Notes: generated by a model not told the origin, from the sequence alone. A stretch of 64,000 nucleotides of DNA from an uncultured Bacteroides sp. (GCA_944321465.1 CALULL010000016.1:1-64000); one strand, 5' to 3'; shown: positions 17,205-26,984, counted from the stretch's first letter. A program made the numbers and translations.

Positions 17205-18014
17205 ATGGAAACTTTGGACTATGGCCCGACGGGAAGGAAATCGGGCATGATACTCTGCACTGCCGGACATCGCGACGTGCTGCTCAACGGCCAGCCCCTG
17301 CGGGTGCAAGAGGGCATGGTGTGCCTGTTTACACCGCTCGTCGCGCTCTTCGAGCTGTCCCGCGACGACGACTATGCCGACATTGTCATTGCCGATGATA
17401 CCACCGTGTTCTATTCGACGGTACGCACGGTCATCGACATCATAGCGAACCAGCGCATCTTCAAACGCCCCTACCTCGTGTGCACCCGCGCGTACATCGA
17501 CTACTTCAAACGCCAGCACACGGCCATCGAAGCCAAGCGGGCCAGCCTGCGCGAGGCCCGGAGCAAGGAAGAAGAGCGGTTGCTGACGCAGACCCTGCAC
17601 CTGCTGGAGCAGGAGGCCATGCTGGAGTTCGTCTACCAGTACTGTACGAACAACGGAACGGACGGTCAAGAGCTGGAGAAGGGCGACAGCATCATCTTCG
17701 GTTTTTTCTCCACCCTCTATCAGGAATGCAAGACCCGGCGCGACGTGGCCTACTACGCCGCCAAGGCCAACCTGTCGTCCAGACACTTTGCACGCATCAT
17801 CAGGAACAAGACCGGGAAGGCTCCCTCGGAGTGGATAGCCTACCTGACCGTAGTCAACGCACAGACGTTGCTGAAGCAGACCGAAAAGAGCATTAAGGAG
17901 ATAGCCGCCGAGCTGCATTTCCCCGAACAGTTCACGTTCCGCAAGTTCTTCAAGCTGCACACGGGCATGTCGCCCAAGGAATACCGCACGCGGCAGAAGG
18001 CGGATGCCGGCTGA
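17205..18014 (+). CDS. AraC-family regulator of the exporter operon
   Basis: A 269-residue protein with a cupin-like N-terminal sensing half (LNGQPLRVQEGMVCLFTP) and a C-terminal double helix-turn-helix (about 165-265: NLSSRHFARIIRNKTG and IKEIAAELHFPEQFTFRKFFK). It is divergent from the exporter operon and probably activates it in response to a substrate. The first ATG is only 4 bp from a -7 box; a second in-frame ATG at 17247 (MILCTAG) would give a normal leader and a protein 14 residues shorter, so the start is uncertain. Confidence 0.85.
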   Translation: METLDYGPTGRKSGMILCTAGHRDVLLNGQPLRVQEGMVCLFTPLVALFELSRDDDYADIVIADDTTVFYSTVRTVIDIIANQRIFKRPYLVCTRAYIDYFKRQHTAIEAKRASLREARSKEEERLLTQTLHLLEQEAMLEFVYQYCTNNGTDGQELEKGDSIIFGFFSTLYQECKTRRDVAYYAAKANLSSRHFARIIRNKTGKAPSEWIAYLTVVNAQTLLKQTEKSIKEIAAELHFPEQFTFRKFFKLHTGMSPKEYRTRQKADAG

Positions 18015-18076
18015 ACGGGTCCCCGCCCGCCCCGCTCCCCGCCGGAAACACTCACCGGAACGTCCCCGAGGAAGCA

Positions 18077-18142
18077 CACCTGTGCCTGCCGACGGGCGTA
18101 CCTGTCCGCCCGACGTGGCACAGGTGCGTCCGCAAGCGGGCA
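18077..18142. repeat. 22-bp repeat array D
   Basis: Three units at 18077, 18099 and 18121, beginning CACCTG, TACCTG and CAGGTG. A broken fourth (CAGGATAGG) follows. It lies between araC and ldcA, ending 70 bp before the ldcA -33 box. Confidence 0.75.
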
Positions 18143-18211
18143 CAGGATAGGTGGCCCGCCACCCCTGGAAAAGCCGCAAGGCGGGGTGGGAGAAGAAATA
18201 AGTGGCCGATA

Positions 18212-18244
18212 TTTGCAGATTTTGCTTCCGAATGTGTATTTTTG
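18212..18244 (+). promoter_or_regulatory. ldcA promoter
   Basis: TTTG at 18212-18215 and TATTTTTG at 18237-18244 are separated by 21 bp, a full match to the Bacteroidota consensus. The -7 box ends 7 bp before the ATG at 18252, so the transcript would be leaderless or nearly so. Confidence 0.7.
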
Positions 18245-18251
18245 CCGCTAT

Positions 18252-19196
18252 ATGGAAGATGCAACCCACAAGCTGACAATTCCCCCGCCCCTGCGCGAAG
18301 GCGACCGGGCGGTCATCGTCTCGCCCGCCAGTAAGATAGACCCCCGCTTCCTGGACGGCGCAAAGCAGCGCCTCGAAGCGTGGGGGCTGGACGTGAGGCT
18401 GGCCGCGCATGCGGCCTCGGAGCACGGCACCTATGCGGGTACCGTCGCCCAGCGGCTGGCCGACCTGCAACGTGCCATGGACGACGAGGACGTGCGCCTC
18501 ATCCTGTGCAGCCGGGGCGGATACGGCTGCGTGCACCTGCTCGAAGGGCTGCGCTTCGACGGCGTGCGCCGCGCCCCGAAATGGCTGGCGGGCTTCAGCG
18601 ACATCACTGCCCTGCACTGTCTCTGGCAGCACGAAGGGCTGGCCACGCTCCATGCGCCTATGGCCCGCCACCTGACGGTGGAGCCGCCCGACGACTTCTG
18701 CACCGTGGCCATGCGCGACGTGCTGTTCGGGCAGACAGGCAACCGGGCCGACGGCGGAACCTACGCCTGCGCCCCGCACAAACTGAACCGGCACGGAACG
18801 GGCGAAGGCATCCTGCGCGGAGGCAACCTGGCCGTGGCCTACGGGCTGAGGGGAACGCCCTATGACATACCCGCCGAAGGCACCGTACTCTTCATCGAGG
18901 ACGTGGGCGAACGCCCGCACGCCGTGGAGCGCATGGTCTACAACCTGCGGCTGGGCGGCGTGCTGCAACGGCTGGCAGGCGTGGTGGTGGGGCGGTTCAC
19001 CGGCTACGAGGAAGACCGCTCGCTGGGCAAGGAACTCTATGCCGCGCTGGCCGACGTGCTGACGTGCTGCACGTGCCCCGTGTGCTTCGGCTTCCCGGTG
19101 GGACACACGCCCATGAACGTGCCCTTGGTGTGTGGCAGCCGCGTCCGGCTGGAGGTCGACCGCAAAGGCGCACGGCTGCTGCCGCTGACGGCATAG
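18252..19196 (+). CDS. ldcA: LD-carboxypeptidase (S66 family)
   Basis: A 314-residue cytoplasmic S66 serine peptidase that trims the terminal D-alanine from L,D-linked tetrapeptides during murein recycling. Family motifs are SRGGYGC (about 80-90), the nucleophile-type GFSDITALH (about 115-123) and FPVGHTPMNVP near the C-terminus with the catalytic histidine. I use the ATG at 18252 (MEDATHKL); the earlier in-frame start at 18186 lies upstream of the promoter. It may be co-transcribed with the M28 gene 33 bp downstream. Confidence 0.88.
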   Translation: MEDATHKLTIPPPLREGDRAVIVSPASKIDPRFLDGAKQRLEAWGLDVRLAAHAASEHGTYAGTVAQRLADLQRAMDDEDVRLILCSRGGYGCVHLLEGLRFDGVRRAPKWLAGFSDITALHCLWQHEGLATLHAPMARHLTVEPPDDFCTVAMRDVLFGQTGNRADGGTYACAPHKLNRHGTGEGILRGGNLAVAYGLRGTPYDIPAEGTVLFIEDVGERPHAVERMVYNLRLGGVLQRLAGVVVGRFTGYEEDRSLGKELYAALADVLTCCTCPVCFGFPVGHTPMNVPLVCGSRVRLEVDRKGARLLPLTA

Positions 19197-19229
19197 ACAC
19201 GACACAAACGTTTGAAAAATAGATACCTT

Positions 19230-20225
19230 ATGTATAAGAAACTGCTATTCGCATCGCTGTTGCTCGCCATCATGGCCTGCGGCAACAAGAGCAACCAGAC
19301 AACGCATCAGGGCAACGCCGGGGAGGCGACGGAAGAGACCACCGTCAGCGTGCCACGGTTCGATGCCGACAGTGCCTACAGCTACGTGGCCGCACAGGTG
19401 GCCTTCGGACCCCGTGTGCCCAACACGGCCGCACACCGGGCCTGCGGCGACTATCTGGCCGCCCGTCTGCAACAACTGGGGGCCACCGTGCACAACCAGC
19501 GGGCACAACTGTCGGCCTACGACGGCACTCTGCTCGAGGCACGCAACATCGTGGGCAGCTTTCAGCCCGAGAACCGCAAGCGCGTCGTGCTGTTTGCCCA
19601 TTGGGACAGCCGCCCCTGGGCCGATGCCGACCCCGATGCCAAGAACCACCGCAGCCCCGTGCCAGGTGCCAACGACGGGGCCAGCGGCGTTGGCGTGTTG
19701 CTGGAGGTGGCTCGGCAGGTGGCGAGGCAACAGCCCCGGCTGGGCATAGACATCGTGCTGCTCGATGCCGAGGACTATGGTCCCCGGCAGGATTACGAGG
19801 GCACGCACCGCGAAGAGTTCTGGGGACTTGGCTCGCAACTGTGGTCGCGCAACCCGCACGTGGCGGGCTACAACGCCCGCTTCGGCATCTTGCTCGACAT
19901 GGTGGGCGGGGCCGAGTCGACCTTCTACTACGAAGGCTACTCGCAACAGTATGCGCCCGAGGTGAACCGCAAGGTGTGGCAGGCGGCAGCCGATGCCGGG
20001 TACGGCCACCTCTTCGTGCCACAGCAGGGCGGTTACGTGACGGACGACCACGTCTTTGTGAACCGCAACGCACGCATCCCTACCATCGACATCATTGCCA
20101 CCGACCGCGAGGGCGGCTTCTACCGCCACTGGCACACGGTGAAGGACGACATGGACGGTATAGACCGAAGCACGCTGCAGGCCGTGGGGCAAACCGTGCT
20201 GGAGGTTATCTATAGAGAAAAGTAA
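19230..20225 (+). CDS. M28-family lipoprotein, type II glutaminyl-cyclase-like
   Basis: A 331-residue lipoprotein (lipobox IMACG after MYKKLLFASLLLA). The fold is M28: AHWDSRPWADADPD, then GANDGASGVG (Zn-binding D), LLDAEDYG (acidic pair) and HWHTVKDDMD near the C-terminus. The WHT step and single-zinc arrangement are the pattern of mammalian-type glutaminyl cyclases known from oral Bacteroidota, which form N-terminal pyroglutamate on exported proteins. A true aminopeptidase is the alternative. I start at ATG 19230; a TTG 18 bp earlier is unlikely because it would precede the lipoprotein signal. Confidence 0.75.
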   Translation: MYKKLLFASLLLAIMACGNKSNQTTHQGNAGEATEETTVSVPRFDADSAYSYVAAQVAFGPRVPNTAAHRACGDYLAARLQQLGATVHNQRAQLSAYDGTLLEARNIVGSFQPENRKRVVLFAHWDSRPWADADPDAKNHRSPVPGANDGASGVGVLLEVARQVARQQPRLGIDIVLLDAEDYGPRQDYEGTHREEFWGLGSQLWSRNPHVAGYNARFGILLDMVGGAESTFYYEGYSQQYAPEVNRKVWQAAADAGYGHLFVPQQGGYVTDDHVFVNRNARIPTIDIIATDREGGFYRHWHTVKDDMDGIDRSTLQAVGQTVLEVIYREK

Positions 20226-20307
20226 AGACAAAGGAATACGGACCGCCCCGGCCCGCCCCCTGCCGCACGCGGAAGGAAAGGCGGCAAGGGCAAGACAGAA
20301 CAAGCGT

Positions 20308-20733
20308 ATGAGCATAAACGAGACACAAGACGAAATCATAGCCGAGTTCGGCGAGCTGGATGACTGGATGGACCGCTACCAGCTCCTTATAGACCTGGGC
20401 AGCGAGCTGCAACCCATAGACCCGCGCTACAAGACGGAACAGAATCTCATAGAAGGCTGCCAAAGCAACGTGTGGCTGCAAGCGGACGAACGCGAGGGCA
20501 GGCTCTACTTCCGTGCCGAGAGCGACGCTCTCATCGTAAAGGGTATCATATCCCTGCTGATGAAGGTGCTCTCGGGGCACACGCCGGACGAAATATTGGA
20601 GGCCGACCTGTACTTCATCGAGCGCATAGGGCTGCGCGAGCACTTGTCGCCTACCCGCAGCAACGGACTGCTGGCCATGGTGAAGCAGATGCGCATGTAC
20701 GCCCTGGCCTATAAGGCCAAGGAAGGCAGATGA
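20308..20733 (+). CDS. sufE: SufE-family sulfur acceptor
   Basis: A 141-residue SufE that accepts persulfide from the SufS cysteine desulfurase for Fe-S cluster synthesis. The catalytic cysteine is C51 in IEGCQSNVW, the same position as in E. coli SufE, and LSPTRSNGL near residue 115 is conserved. No sufS or sufBCD is in the window, so the gene is separated from its partners. It precedes proC by 46 bp on the same strand. Confidence 0.92.
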   Translation: MSINETQDEIIAEFGELDDWMDRYQLLIDLGSELQPIDPRYKTEQNLIEGCQSNVWLQADEREGRLYFRAESDALIVKGIISLLMKVLSGHTPDEILEADLYFIERIGLREHLSPTRSNGLLAMVKQMRMYALAYKAKEGR

Positions 20734-20779
20734 ACGACAAATCTTCTCATTCAACATAAACTTACAGAAAGAAAATACT

Positions 20780-21580
20780 ATGAGAATAGCAATTATCGGA
20801 GCGGGCAATATGGGCGGAGCCATAGCCCGCGGACTGGCCAAGGGCACCGTGGTGCAGGCCAGAGACATAACAGTGGCAAACCCCTCGCAAGCCAAGCTGG
20901 ACGCACTGAAGGCCGACTTCCCCGACTTGCACGTGACGAACGACAACCGCGAGGCGGCCGAGGGTGCCGAGCTGGTGATACTGGCCGTGAAGCCCGAGCT
21001 GGTGAAGAGCGTCTTGCGCGAACTGGACTTGCGCGGCGGACGGCAGATACTGGCATCGCTGGCCGCAGGACTGCCCTTTGAGATGCTGGCCCACTACGTG
21101 ACGGACCGCGAGATGACCATGTTCCGCATCATGCCCAACATCGCCATCAGCGAAATGGCCAGCATGACGCTCGTGGCCAGTCGCAACGCCAACGCCAGGC
21201 AGGAACAGCTGATGCTCGACCTCTTCAACCAGATGGGGCTGGCCATGCTGGTACCCGAGGAGGACTTCGATGCCTGCACCTCGATGGCCTCGTGCGGCAT
21301 TGCCTACGTCCTGCGCTTTCTGCAAGCCATGATGCAGGCCGGGTTGGAGATGGGCATACCGGGCGACAAGGGCTTGCAGATGGTAGCCCAGGTGGCCAAG
21401 GGTGCCGCCGAACTGCTGCTGAACCACCGCCAGCATCCGGCTTTGGAGATATATAAGGTGTGCACGCCCGGAGGCATCACCATCAAGGGCATCAACGAGC
21501 TGGAGCACCGTGGCTTTACGTCGGCAGTCATCGAGGCCGTGAAGGCCAGCAACGTGCCCCTCAGGGTCGAGGAAGAATAA
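20780..21580 (+). CDS. proC: Pyrroline-5-carboxylate reductase
   Basis: A 266-residue ProC that reduces 1-pyrroline-5-carboxylate to L-proline with NAD(P)H. The Rossmann start MRIAIIGAGNMGGAIA is complete, ILAVKPELV follows the second strand, and the C-terminal helical dimer domain carries the signature CTPGGITIKGINELE (about residues 228-242). It is convergent with thiL across a 217-bp gap in which I see only a short CCGCCC/GGGCGG stem at 21606. Confidence 0.93.
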   Translation: MRIAIIGAGNMGGAIARGLAKGTVVQARDITVANPSQAKLDALKADFPDLHVTNDNREAAEGAELVILAVKPELVKSVLRELDLRGGRQILASLAAGLPFEMLAHYVTDREMTMFRIMPNIAISEMASMTLVASRNANARQEQLMLDLFNQMGLAMLVPEEDFDACTSMASCGIAYVLRFLQAMMQAGLEMGIPGDKGLQMVAQVAKGAAELLLNHRQHPALEIYKVCTPGGITIKGINELEHRGFTSAVIEAVKASNVPLRVEEE

Positions 21581-21797
21581 CACGGCCCGCAGTCCGTCCC
21601 TGCCTCCGCCCTTGGGCGGGCAGGGCTTTGAGGACCTGCCCGCGACCGCCTTCCCGCCGATGCAAGCAACGCGCAACAAACTGCGTGGCGCGCACGGACG
21701 GATGAGGCAGCCGCGGGCAGTTCCCTTTTGAGGGGTGCGGGAGGAGGGGCGGAGCGGTGTTCCACGGGTGAAGGTGTGGAAATGCCGCTTCGTCGGT

Positions 21798-22850
21798 TTA
21801 TTGAGCTGCCGGGGTACTGTCGTCGGCCAGGGGATTCCAGCCTTGTGCCTTCAGCTCAAACTCTTGCCCGTCGCGGGTGATGAGGGCGCAGCCCAGTTCG
21901 GGCTTCGTTATGTGTCCGATGAGGCGGACATCCTTCATCTCCGCAACCTTTTCGTGGTCGCCTATGGGCACGGTGAACAGCAGCTCGTAGTCCTCGCCTC
22001 CGTTCAGGGCGCAGGTCGTGACGTTCATGTTCAGTTCCTCGGCCATCACCGCCGTCTGGTAGTCTATGGGGATGTGTTCCTCGTAAATGCGGCAGCCCGT
22101 CTTGCTTTGCTTGCAGATGTGCAGCAGTTCGGACGACAGCCCGTCGGATATGTCCATCATGGCCGTTGGGCGCACCCCAGCTTCGGCCAGGCGTCGGATG
22201 ATGTCTCTGCGTGCTTCGGGCTTCAGCTGGCGTTCCAGCAGGTATTCCTTGCCGGCGAAGTCCGGTTGTATGTCGTTGCCGCTGCCCTCCAGGGCCGTCT
22301 TCTCCCGCTCCAGGAGTTGCAACCCCATGTAGGCCGCTCCCAGGTCTCCGCTGACGCAGACGAGATCGGTCTCGCGGGCACCGTTGCGATAGACCGCCTG
22401 TCCTTTCTCTACGTCGCCTATGCACGTGATGCTGATGGTCAGTCCCGTGAGTGAGGAAGTGGTGTCGCCGCCCACAATGTCCACGCCGTAGCTGTCGCAG
22501 GCCAGGCGGATGCCGGCGTAGAGAGCCTCCATGTCCTCCACACTGAAACGCTTCGACAGGCCCAGCGAAACCGTGATTTGTCTCGGAGTTCCGTTCATGG
22601 CGTAAATGTCCGAGAAGTTGACCACGGCGGCCTTGTAGCCCAGGTGTTTCAAGGGGACGTACGTCAGGTCGAAGTGGACTCCTTCGAGCAGCAGGTCGGT
22701 GGTGACCAGTAGTTCCCGTCCAGCGGGGCAGGACAGCACGGCGGCATCGTCGCCCACGCCATACAGGCTTGACTCGTTTTGCAGTTGTATGCCCTCGGTG
22801 AGGTGGCGGATTAGTCCGAACTCACCCAATGTTGCGATTTCCGTCCTCAT
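21798..22850 (-). CDS. thiL: Thiamine-monophosphate kinase
   Basis: A 350-residue ThiL (PurM-like fold) that phosphorylates TMP to thiamine diphosphate. Seen motifs: GVGDDAAVL near residue 31, LLVTTDLLLEGVHFDL, FSDIYAMNG, GGDTTSS and ALNGGEDYELLFTV toward the C-terminus. It follows punA by 3 bp and ends the minus-strand run sppA-lpxK-punA-thiL, whose four genes serve different pathways. No other thiamine gene is present. Confidence 0.93.
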   Translation of the reverse strand: MRTEIATLGEFGLIRHLTEGIQLQNESSLYGVGDDAAVLSCPAGRELLVTTDLLLEGVHFDLTYVPLKHLGYKAAVVNFSDIYAMNGTPRQITVSLGLSKRFSVEDMEALYAGIRLACDSYGVDIVGGDTTSSLTGLTISITCIGDVEKGQAVYRNGARETDLVCVSGDLGAAYMGLQLLEREKTALEGSGNDIQPDFAGKEYLLERQLKPEARRDIIRRLAEAGVRPTAMMDISDGLSSELLHICKQSKTGCRIYEEHIPIDYQTAVMAEELNMNVTTCALNGGEDYELLFTVPIGDHEKVAEMKDVRLIGHITKPELGCALITRDGQEFELKAQGWNPLADDSTPAAQ

Positions 22851-22853
22851 ACG

Positions 22854-23663
22854 TCAGGCCCGGTTTATCAGTTCGCGCATGATGGCCGTCATTCTGGGCT
22901 GGGCTTCATCGGCGGCTTTCTGCACCTCTTCGTGGGACACCTCCACTATTTTGCCCTCTACGCCGAGGTCGGTGATGACCGACATGCCGAAGACACGTAT
23001 GCCGCAGTGGTTGGCCACGATGACTTCGGGGACGGTCGACATGCCCACGGCATCGGCTCCCATCGCGCGGAACATGCGGTACTCGGCCGGAGTCTCGAAC
23101 GTCGGTCCCTGCGTTCCCAGGTAGATGCCGTGGCGCACCGTTATGCCCAGTTCGGCGGCTATGTTGTCGGCGCGGGCAATCAGCTCCCTGTCGTAGGCTT
23201 CGCTCATGTCCGGGAAGCGCGGGCCGTAGTCTATGTTCCTGCCGCGCAGCGGGTGTTCAGGGAAGAAGTTGATGTGGTCGGTGATAATCATCAGGTCGCC
23301 GATGGCAAACGACGGATTGGTGCCGCCGCTGGCGTTGGACACGAAGAGCGTCCTGATGCCCAGCTCGCGCATCACGCGTACCGGGAAGGTGACCTGCTGC
23401 ATGGTGTAGCCTTCGTAGAAGTGGAAGCGTCCCTGCATGGCCATTATGTCCTTGCCGCCCAGACGGCCAAAGATGAGTTTGCCTTTGTGGCCTTCGACGG
23501 TCGAGACCGGGAAGTTGGGTATGTCCGTGTAGTTTATCTCGTACTTTTCCGTTATTTCTCCCGCCAGGCTGCCCAGTCCGGTTCCCAGGATGATGGCAGT
23601 CTCGGGGCAGGTGTGCATCTTACTTTTGAGGAAAGATGCCGTTTCTTGAATTTTCTCTAACAT
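22854..23663 (-). CDS. punA: Purine nucleoside phosphorylase (trimeric type)
   Basis: A 269-residue PNP of the trimeric class, cleaving guanosine and inosine with phosphate. Motifs: [13 protein letters not shown] for phosphate binding, [22 protein letters not shown] and [17 protein letters not shown]. Its first 44 bases overlap the end of lpxK in another frame, so ribosomes leaving lpxK pass over the punA start; coupling is likely. Confidence 0.93.
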   Translation of the reverse strand: MLEKIQETASFLKSKMHTCPETAIILGTGLGSLAGEITEKYEINYTDIPNFPVSTVEGHKGKLIFGRLGGKDIMAMQGRFHFYEGYTMQQVTFPVRVMRELGIRTLFVSNASGGTNPSFAIGDLMIITDHINFFPEHPLRGRNIDYGPRFPDMSEAYDRELIARADNIAAELGITVRHGIYLGTQGPTFETPAEYRMFRAMGADAVGMSTVPEVIVANHCGIRVFGMSVITDLGVEGKIVEVSHEEVQKAADEAQPRMTAIMRELINRA

Positions 23664-24729
23664 AAGCTATGATGTTTTGATTGAATGCTTCTTGTTTCTC
23701 TTGCAATATTTTCACTTCCAGCGGGAGGACATAGATGTAGGGCCGGACATCTTCGGGCAAGGCCGGGTGGCGGCGCAGTCTTGCCGCGTCTTTTTCGGTG
23801 GTGACCACGATGCGTCGTCCTTTGGCCAGGCGGCGGAAGCGTGCCTCTACGCGTTTCAGGTCGGCGGTGCTGTAGGCGTGGTGGTCGGGGTAGGCCATCA
23901 GTTCCACGCTTTGCGCGTGCCGCTCCACTTCCTCCACCAGCGGGGTCGGGACGGCAATGCCCGTCAGCACCAGTACTTCCAGCTCGCGTGTGCGCAGGTC
24001 GGCGAGCGACAACGTTCCCGCTCCGTCCAGCCGGTACAAACGTCCGTAACACAGTGTGGAGAAGAACAGCTGCTGTTCCGGGCCGAGTCGCAGGCGGGCG
24101 GCTATGCGGTCGCAGGCTTCGGCCGTCAGGTCGGGCGGACATTTGGTCACCACCACCATCTGTGCCCGTGTGCTTCCTGCTTCCGGTTCGCGCAGGCGGC
24201 CCGCAGGCAGCAGCGCGTCGTCGCAATACAGGCGGCTGAAGTCCGTCAGCAGGATGTTCCACCCGGCCTGCACGTAGCGGTGTTGGTAAGCGTCGTCCAG
24301 TACGATGGCTTCTACCGGCGGGTTGGTCAGTGCCAGCAGCCGGTCTATGCCGTGGCATCGGTCTGCGTCCACAGCCACCCGGATGCCGGGGTACTTGGTC
24401 TTCAGTTGCAGCGGTTCGTCGCCTATGCTGCCCACGGTGCTCTCGGGTGTGGCCAGCACGTAGCCCCGCGTGCGTCTCCGGTAGCCCCGGCTCAGCACCG
24501 CCACGTGTATGCCCTGTTCCTCCAGCAGGCGCACCAGGTACTCGGTGTGCGGGGTCTTGCCCGTGCCTCCCACGGCCAGGTTGCCCACGCAGAGCACCGG
24601 CGCGTCGAAACTACGCTCCCGCAGCCAGCCCCAGTCGAACAGCTTGTTGCGCAGCCATACCCCCGCCCCGTAGAGCCATGAGGCTGGCAGCAGCCAGCGG
24701 TGTATCTTTACCCGAGCGTTTCTTTTCAT
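23620..24729 (-). CDS. lpxK: Tetraacyldisaccharide 4'-kinase
   Basis: A 369-residue inner-membrane-associated kinase that adds the 4' phosphate to the lipid A precursor. The P-loop is in [18 protein letters not shown] (about 47-64), after an N-terminal hydrophobic anchor ([16 protein letters not shown]). [12 protein letters not shown] and LDDAYQHR are characteristic. It sits 12 bp after sppA and overlaps punA by 44 bp, a long overlap for this gene pair. Confidence 0.92.
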   Translation of the reverse strand: MKRNARVKIHRWLLPASWLYGAGVWLRNKLFDWGWLRERSFDAPVLCVGNLAVGGTGKTPHTEYLVRLLEEQGIHVAVLSRGYRRRTRGYVLATPESTVGSIGDEPLQLKTKYPGIRVAVDADRCHGIDRLLALTNPPVEAIVLDDAYQHRYVQAGWNILLTDFSRLYCDDALLPAGRLREPEAGSTRAQMVVVTKCPPDLTAEACDRIAARLRLGPEQQLFFSTLCYGRLYRLDGAGTLSLADLRTRELEVLVLTGIAVPTPLVEEVERHAQSVELMAYPDHHAYSTADLKRVEARFRRLAKGRRIVVTTEKDAARLRRHPALPEDVRPYIYVLPLEVKILQEKQEAFNQNIIAYVRENSRNGIFPQK

Positions 24730-24741
24730 CGGTACCTCCGA

Positions 24742-26508
24742 TCAGCGCACGTTCAGTTCAAAGGGCAGGCGGGCCTGCAGGCGTTCGCGGGGTTCCATCT
24801 CGTGCAGTTGCTTGGCCATCCGGTACAGGCCGGAGGCCTCCTCGGGCAGCAGGCGGGCTCCCATAAAGCGCGTGGGGCTTATTCTTTTCAGGCTCTCCAG
24901 GAACGGTCTGGGGGCGGGATAGGACATCAGCGTATAGTGCTCCACTCCGGCCTTCTCTACGGCTATCTCCAGTGCGCGATCCAGTCCGCCAAGCTCGTCG
25001 ACCAGTCCCAGTTCCAGGGCATCGGCACCCGTCCACACGCGTCCTTGTCCCACTTTGTCCACTTCCTCCTTCGTCATGCCGCGTCCTTGTGCGCAACGTT
25101 CCAGAAAGAGGTTGTAGCCTTCGTTCACCATCATCTGCATGAGGCTGCTCTCGTCGGCGTTCAGCGGGCGTCCAGGCGTGCCAAAGTCGGCAAAGCGGTT
25201 GGTCTTCACCACGTCGAAGTCCAGCCCTATTTTTTCCGTCAGCCCCTGCACGTTGGGGTAAAGCCCGAAGATGCCTATCGAGCCGGTCAGCGTAGTAGGT
25301 TCGGCCACAATGGTGTCGGCGCAGCACGACAGGTAGTAGCCGCCCGAGGCAGCATAGTCGCCCATCGACACAATCACGGGCTTCTCTTTCTTCAGTTCGC
25401 TGACGGCGTACCAGATTTGCTCCGACCCGTAGGCACTGCCTCCGGGCGAGTTGACGCGCAGGACGACGGCGCGCACGTCCTCGTCCTCTTTCAGGCGGCG
25501 CAGGTCGGCTGCCATTTCCTCCGAGTCGATGTACTCCGAGCCTTCGCCCTGCGTGCCGTCTATCTCGCCGCTGGCGTAGTACACTGCCACGACGTTGCCG
25601 CTTTTGTCCTTGGGCTGGTTCTTGGCCACGCCCGCCATGTCGGCCAGGCTCAGCAACGACAGGTCGTCGTCCTCGTCCAGGCCGACCCGTGCCTCCAGGT
25701 AGTCGCGCACGTCGTTCTTGTATATCAGTGTGTCGGCCAGGCCCGCCGTCACGCTTTCCTGTGCGGGATAGAACATCAGCATGCGGTCGGCGCAGGCGTT
25801 GAGCTGCTCGACCGTCAGTCCGCGCGAGGCGGCCACCTCATTCGTCACCGTGCCCCACACCGACTTCAGGTAGGTTTCTATCTGTTGGCGGTTGGCATCG
25901 CTCATTTCGGTGGCTACGAACGGCTCTACGGCAGACTTGTACGTGCCCACACGGAACACCTGCATCTCCACGCCCAGCTTGTCGAGCAGTTCCTTGTAGA
26001 ACATGGGGGTGGCCGACAGACCGCGCCATTGGATGACACCGCGCGGATTGAGCATCACCTTGTCGGCCACGCTGGAGAGGTAGTACAGCCCCTGCGTGTA
26101 GTTGTCGGCATAGGCCACCACGAATTTCCCCGACTCGCGGAAGTCCAGCAGAGCGTCGCGGATGGATTTGAGGGAGGCATAGCCCGTGCCCAGCATGTCG
26201 GCCTCGATGTAAATGCCTGCGATGGACTCGTTCTCCTTGGCTTTCCCGATGGCGGACAGCACGTCGCGCAGGGTGTAGTTACTGGTGTCGTCGCCCAGCA
26301 GAGCTGCGAAGGGAAGGTCCTCACTGCCACGCTCGGACAGCGTGCCGTTGAAGTCGAGCTTCAGCACCGACTTCTCTGGCACCTGCGTCTCCGAGTCGGA
26401 CGACCAGGCTATGCTGAACAGCATCAGCAGGCTCAGGAAGAACCCGCCCACGCAGAAAATGATAATGCCAACGACGGTGGCAAACACGAACTTGATAAAA
26501 TCTTTCAT
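24742..26508 (-). CDS. sppA: Signal peptide peptidase SppA (67K type)
   Basis: A 588-residue membrane-anchored S49 peptidase that degrades cleaved signal peptides. One N-terminal helix (about 5-30) is followed by two S49 repeats. The likely general-base lysine lies in SVADKVMLNP of the first repeat, and the nucleophile serine in YAASGGYYLSC of the second. I start at MKDFIKF (26508): the open frame extends upstream, but that part is repeat-like, arginine-rich sequence. The minus-strand -7 box TACCTTTG is at 26607-26614. Confidence 0.92.
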   Translation of the reverse strand: MKDFIKFVFATVVGIIIFCVGGFFLSLLMLFSIAWSSDSETQVPEKSVLKLDFNGTLSERGSEDLPFAALLGDDTSNYTLRDVLSAIGKAKENESIAGIYIEADMLGTGYASLKSIRDALLDFRESGKFVVAYADNYTQGLYYLSSVADKVMLNPRGVIQWRGLSATPMFYKELLDKLGVEMQVFRVGTYKSAVEPFVATEMSDANRQQIETYLKSVWGTVTNEVAASRGLTVEQLNACADRMLMFYPAQESVTAGLADTLIYKNDVRDYLEARVGLDEDDDLSLLSLADMAGVAKNQPKDKSGNVVAVYYASGEIDGTQGEGSEYIDSEEMAADLRRLKEDEDVRAVVLRVNSPGGSAYGSEQIWYAVSELKKEKPVIVSMGDYAASGGYYLSCCADTIVAEPTTLTGSIGIFGLYPNVQGLTEKIGLDFDVVKTNRFADFGTPGRPLNADESSLMQMMVNEGYNLFLERCAQGRGMTKEEVDKVGQGRVWTGADALELGLVDELGGLDRALEIAVEKAGVEHYTLMSYPAPRPFLESLKRISPTRFMGARLLPEEASGLYRMAKQLHEMEPRERLQARLPFELNVR

Positions 26509-26606
26509 GACTACTTTTGTTTTATTGCGCCGGGCGGATACTCTCCTGTCGGCGCACGATGAATACTCATTCCTGGCTTTCGGGGGGCGAAGGCCGATCT
26601 GTCTTG

Positions 26607-26614
26607 CAAAGGTA
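26607..26614 (-). promoter_or_regulatory. -7 box of sppA operon
   Basis: CAAAGGTA on the plus strand gives TACCTTTG reading toward sppA. It lies 98 bp before the ATG. No -33 box is clear at the usual distance. Confidence 0.55.
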
Positions 26615-26829
26615 CAAAAAAACAACCCTCGCGCCAATACGCGGACAGCACTTTGCCGCTGCGTTGTCGTCCGGGGTGCGTGCCCTCGTGCGGGGCATCC
26701 TGCCTGCAGCCCTCCTATGTCCGTATTTGTCGCCCGTCGCCGCCGTTTTGTCACAAGGCCGCGCCAAAAAACTCGGGCGGCAGTCTCGGTCCGCCCCGCA
26801 GGCGCGTCTTTGCTCCCTCGCGGCCACCT

Positions 26830-26917
26830 GTCCTTTGCCCGGTCGGGGGCGCAGGTATGCTCCCCGGCAGGCACAGGTTTGTCCGTCGGCGGGTGAACGT
26901 GTGCCCCCGGAGGGGGT
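26830..26917. repeat. 22-bp repeat array E
   Basis: Four units at 26830, 26852, 26874 and 26896; the second and third begin CAGGTATG and CAGGTTTG. It ends 67 bp before the helicase -33 box. Confidence 0.75.
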
Positions 26918-26984
26918 GCTGTGCTGCCTGTGGAGGCCGTTTCGGAGAAAAAACGCGGGGAAAGCACGTTTTCGGGCTCGGGCA

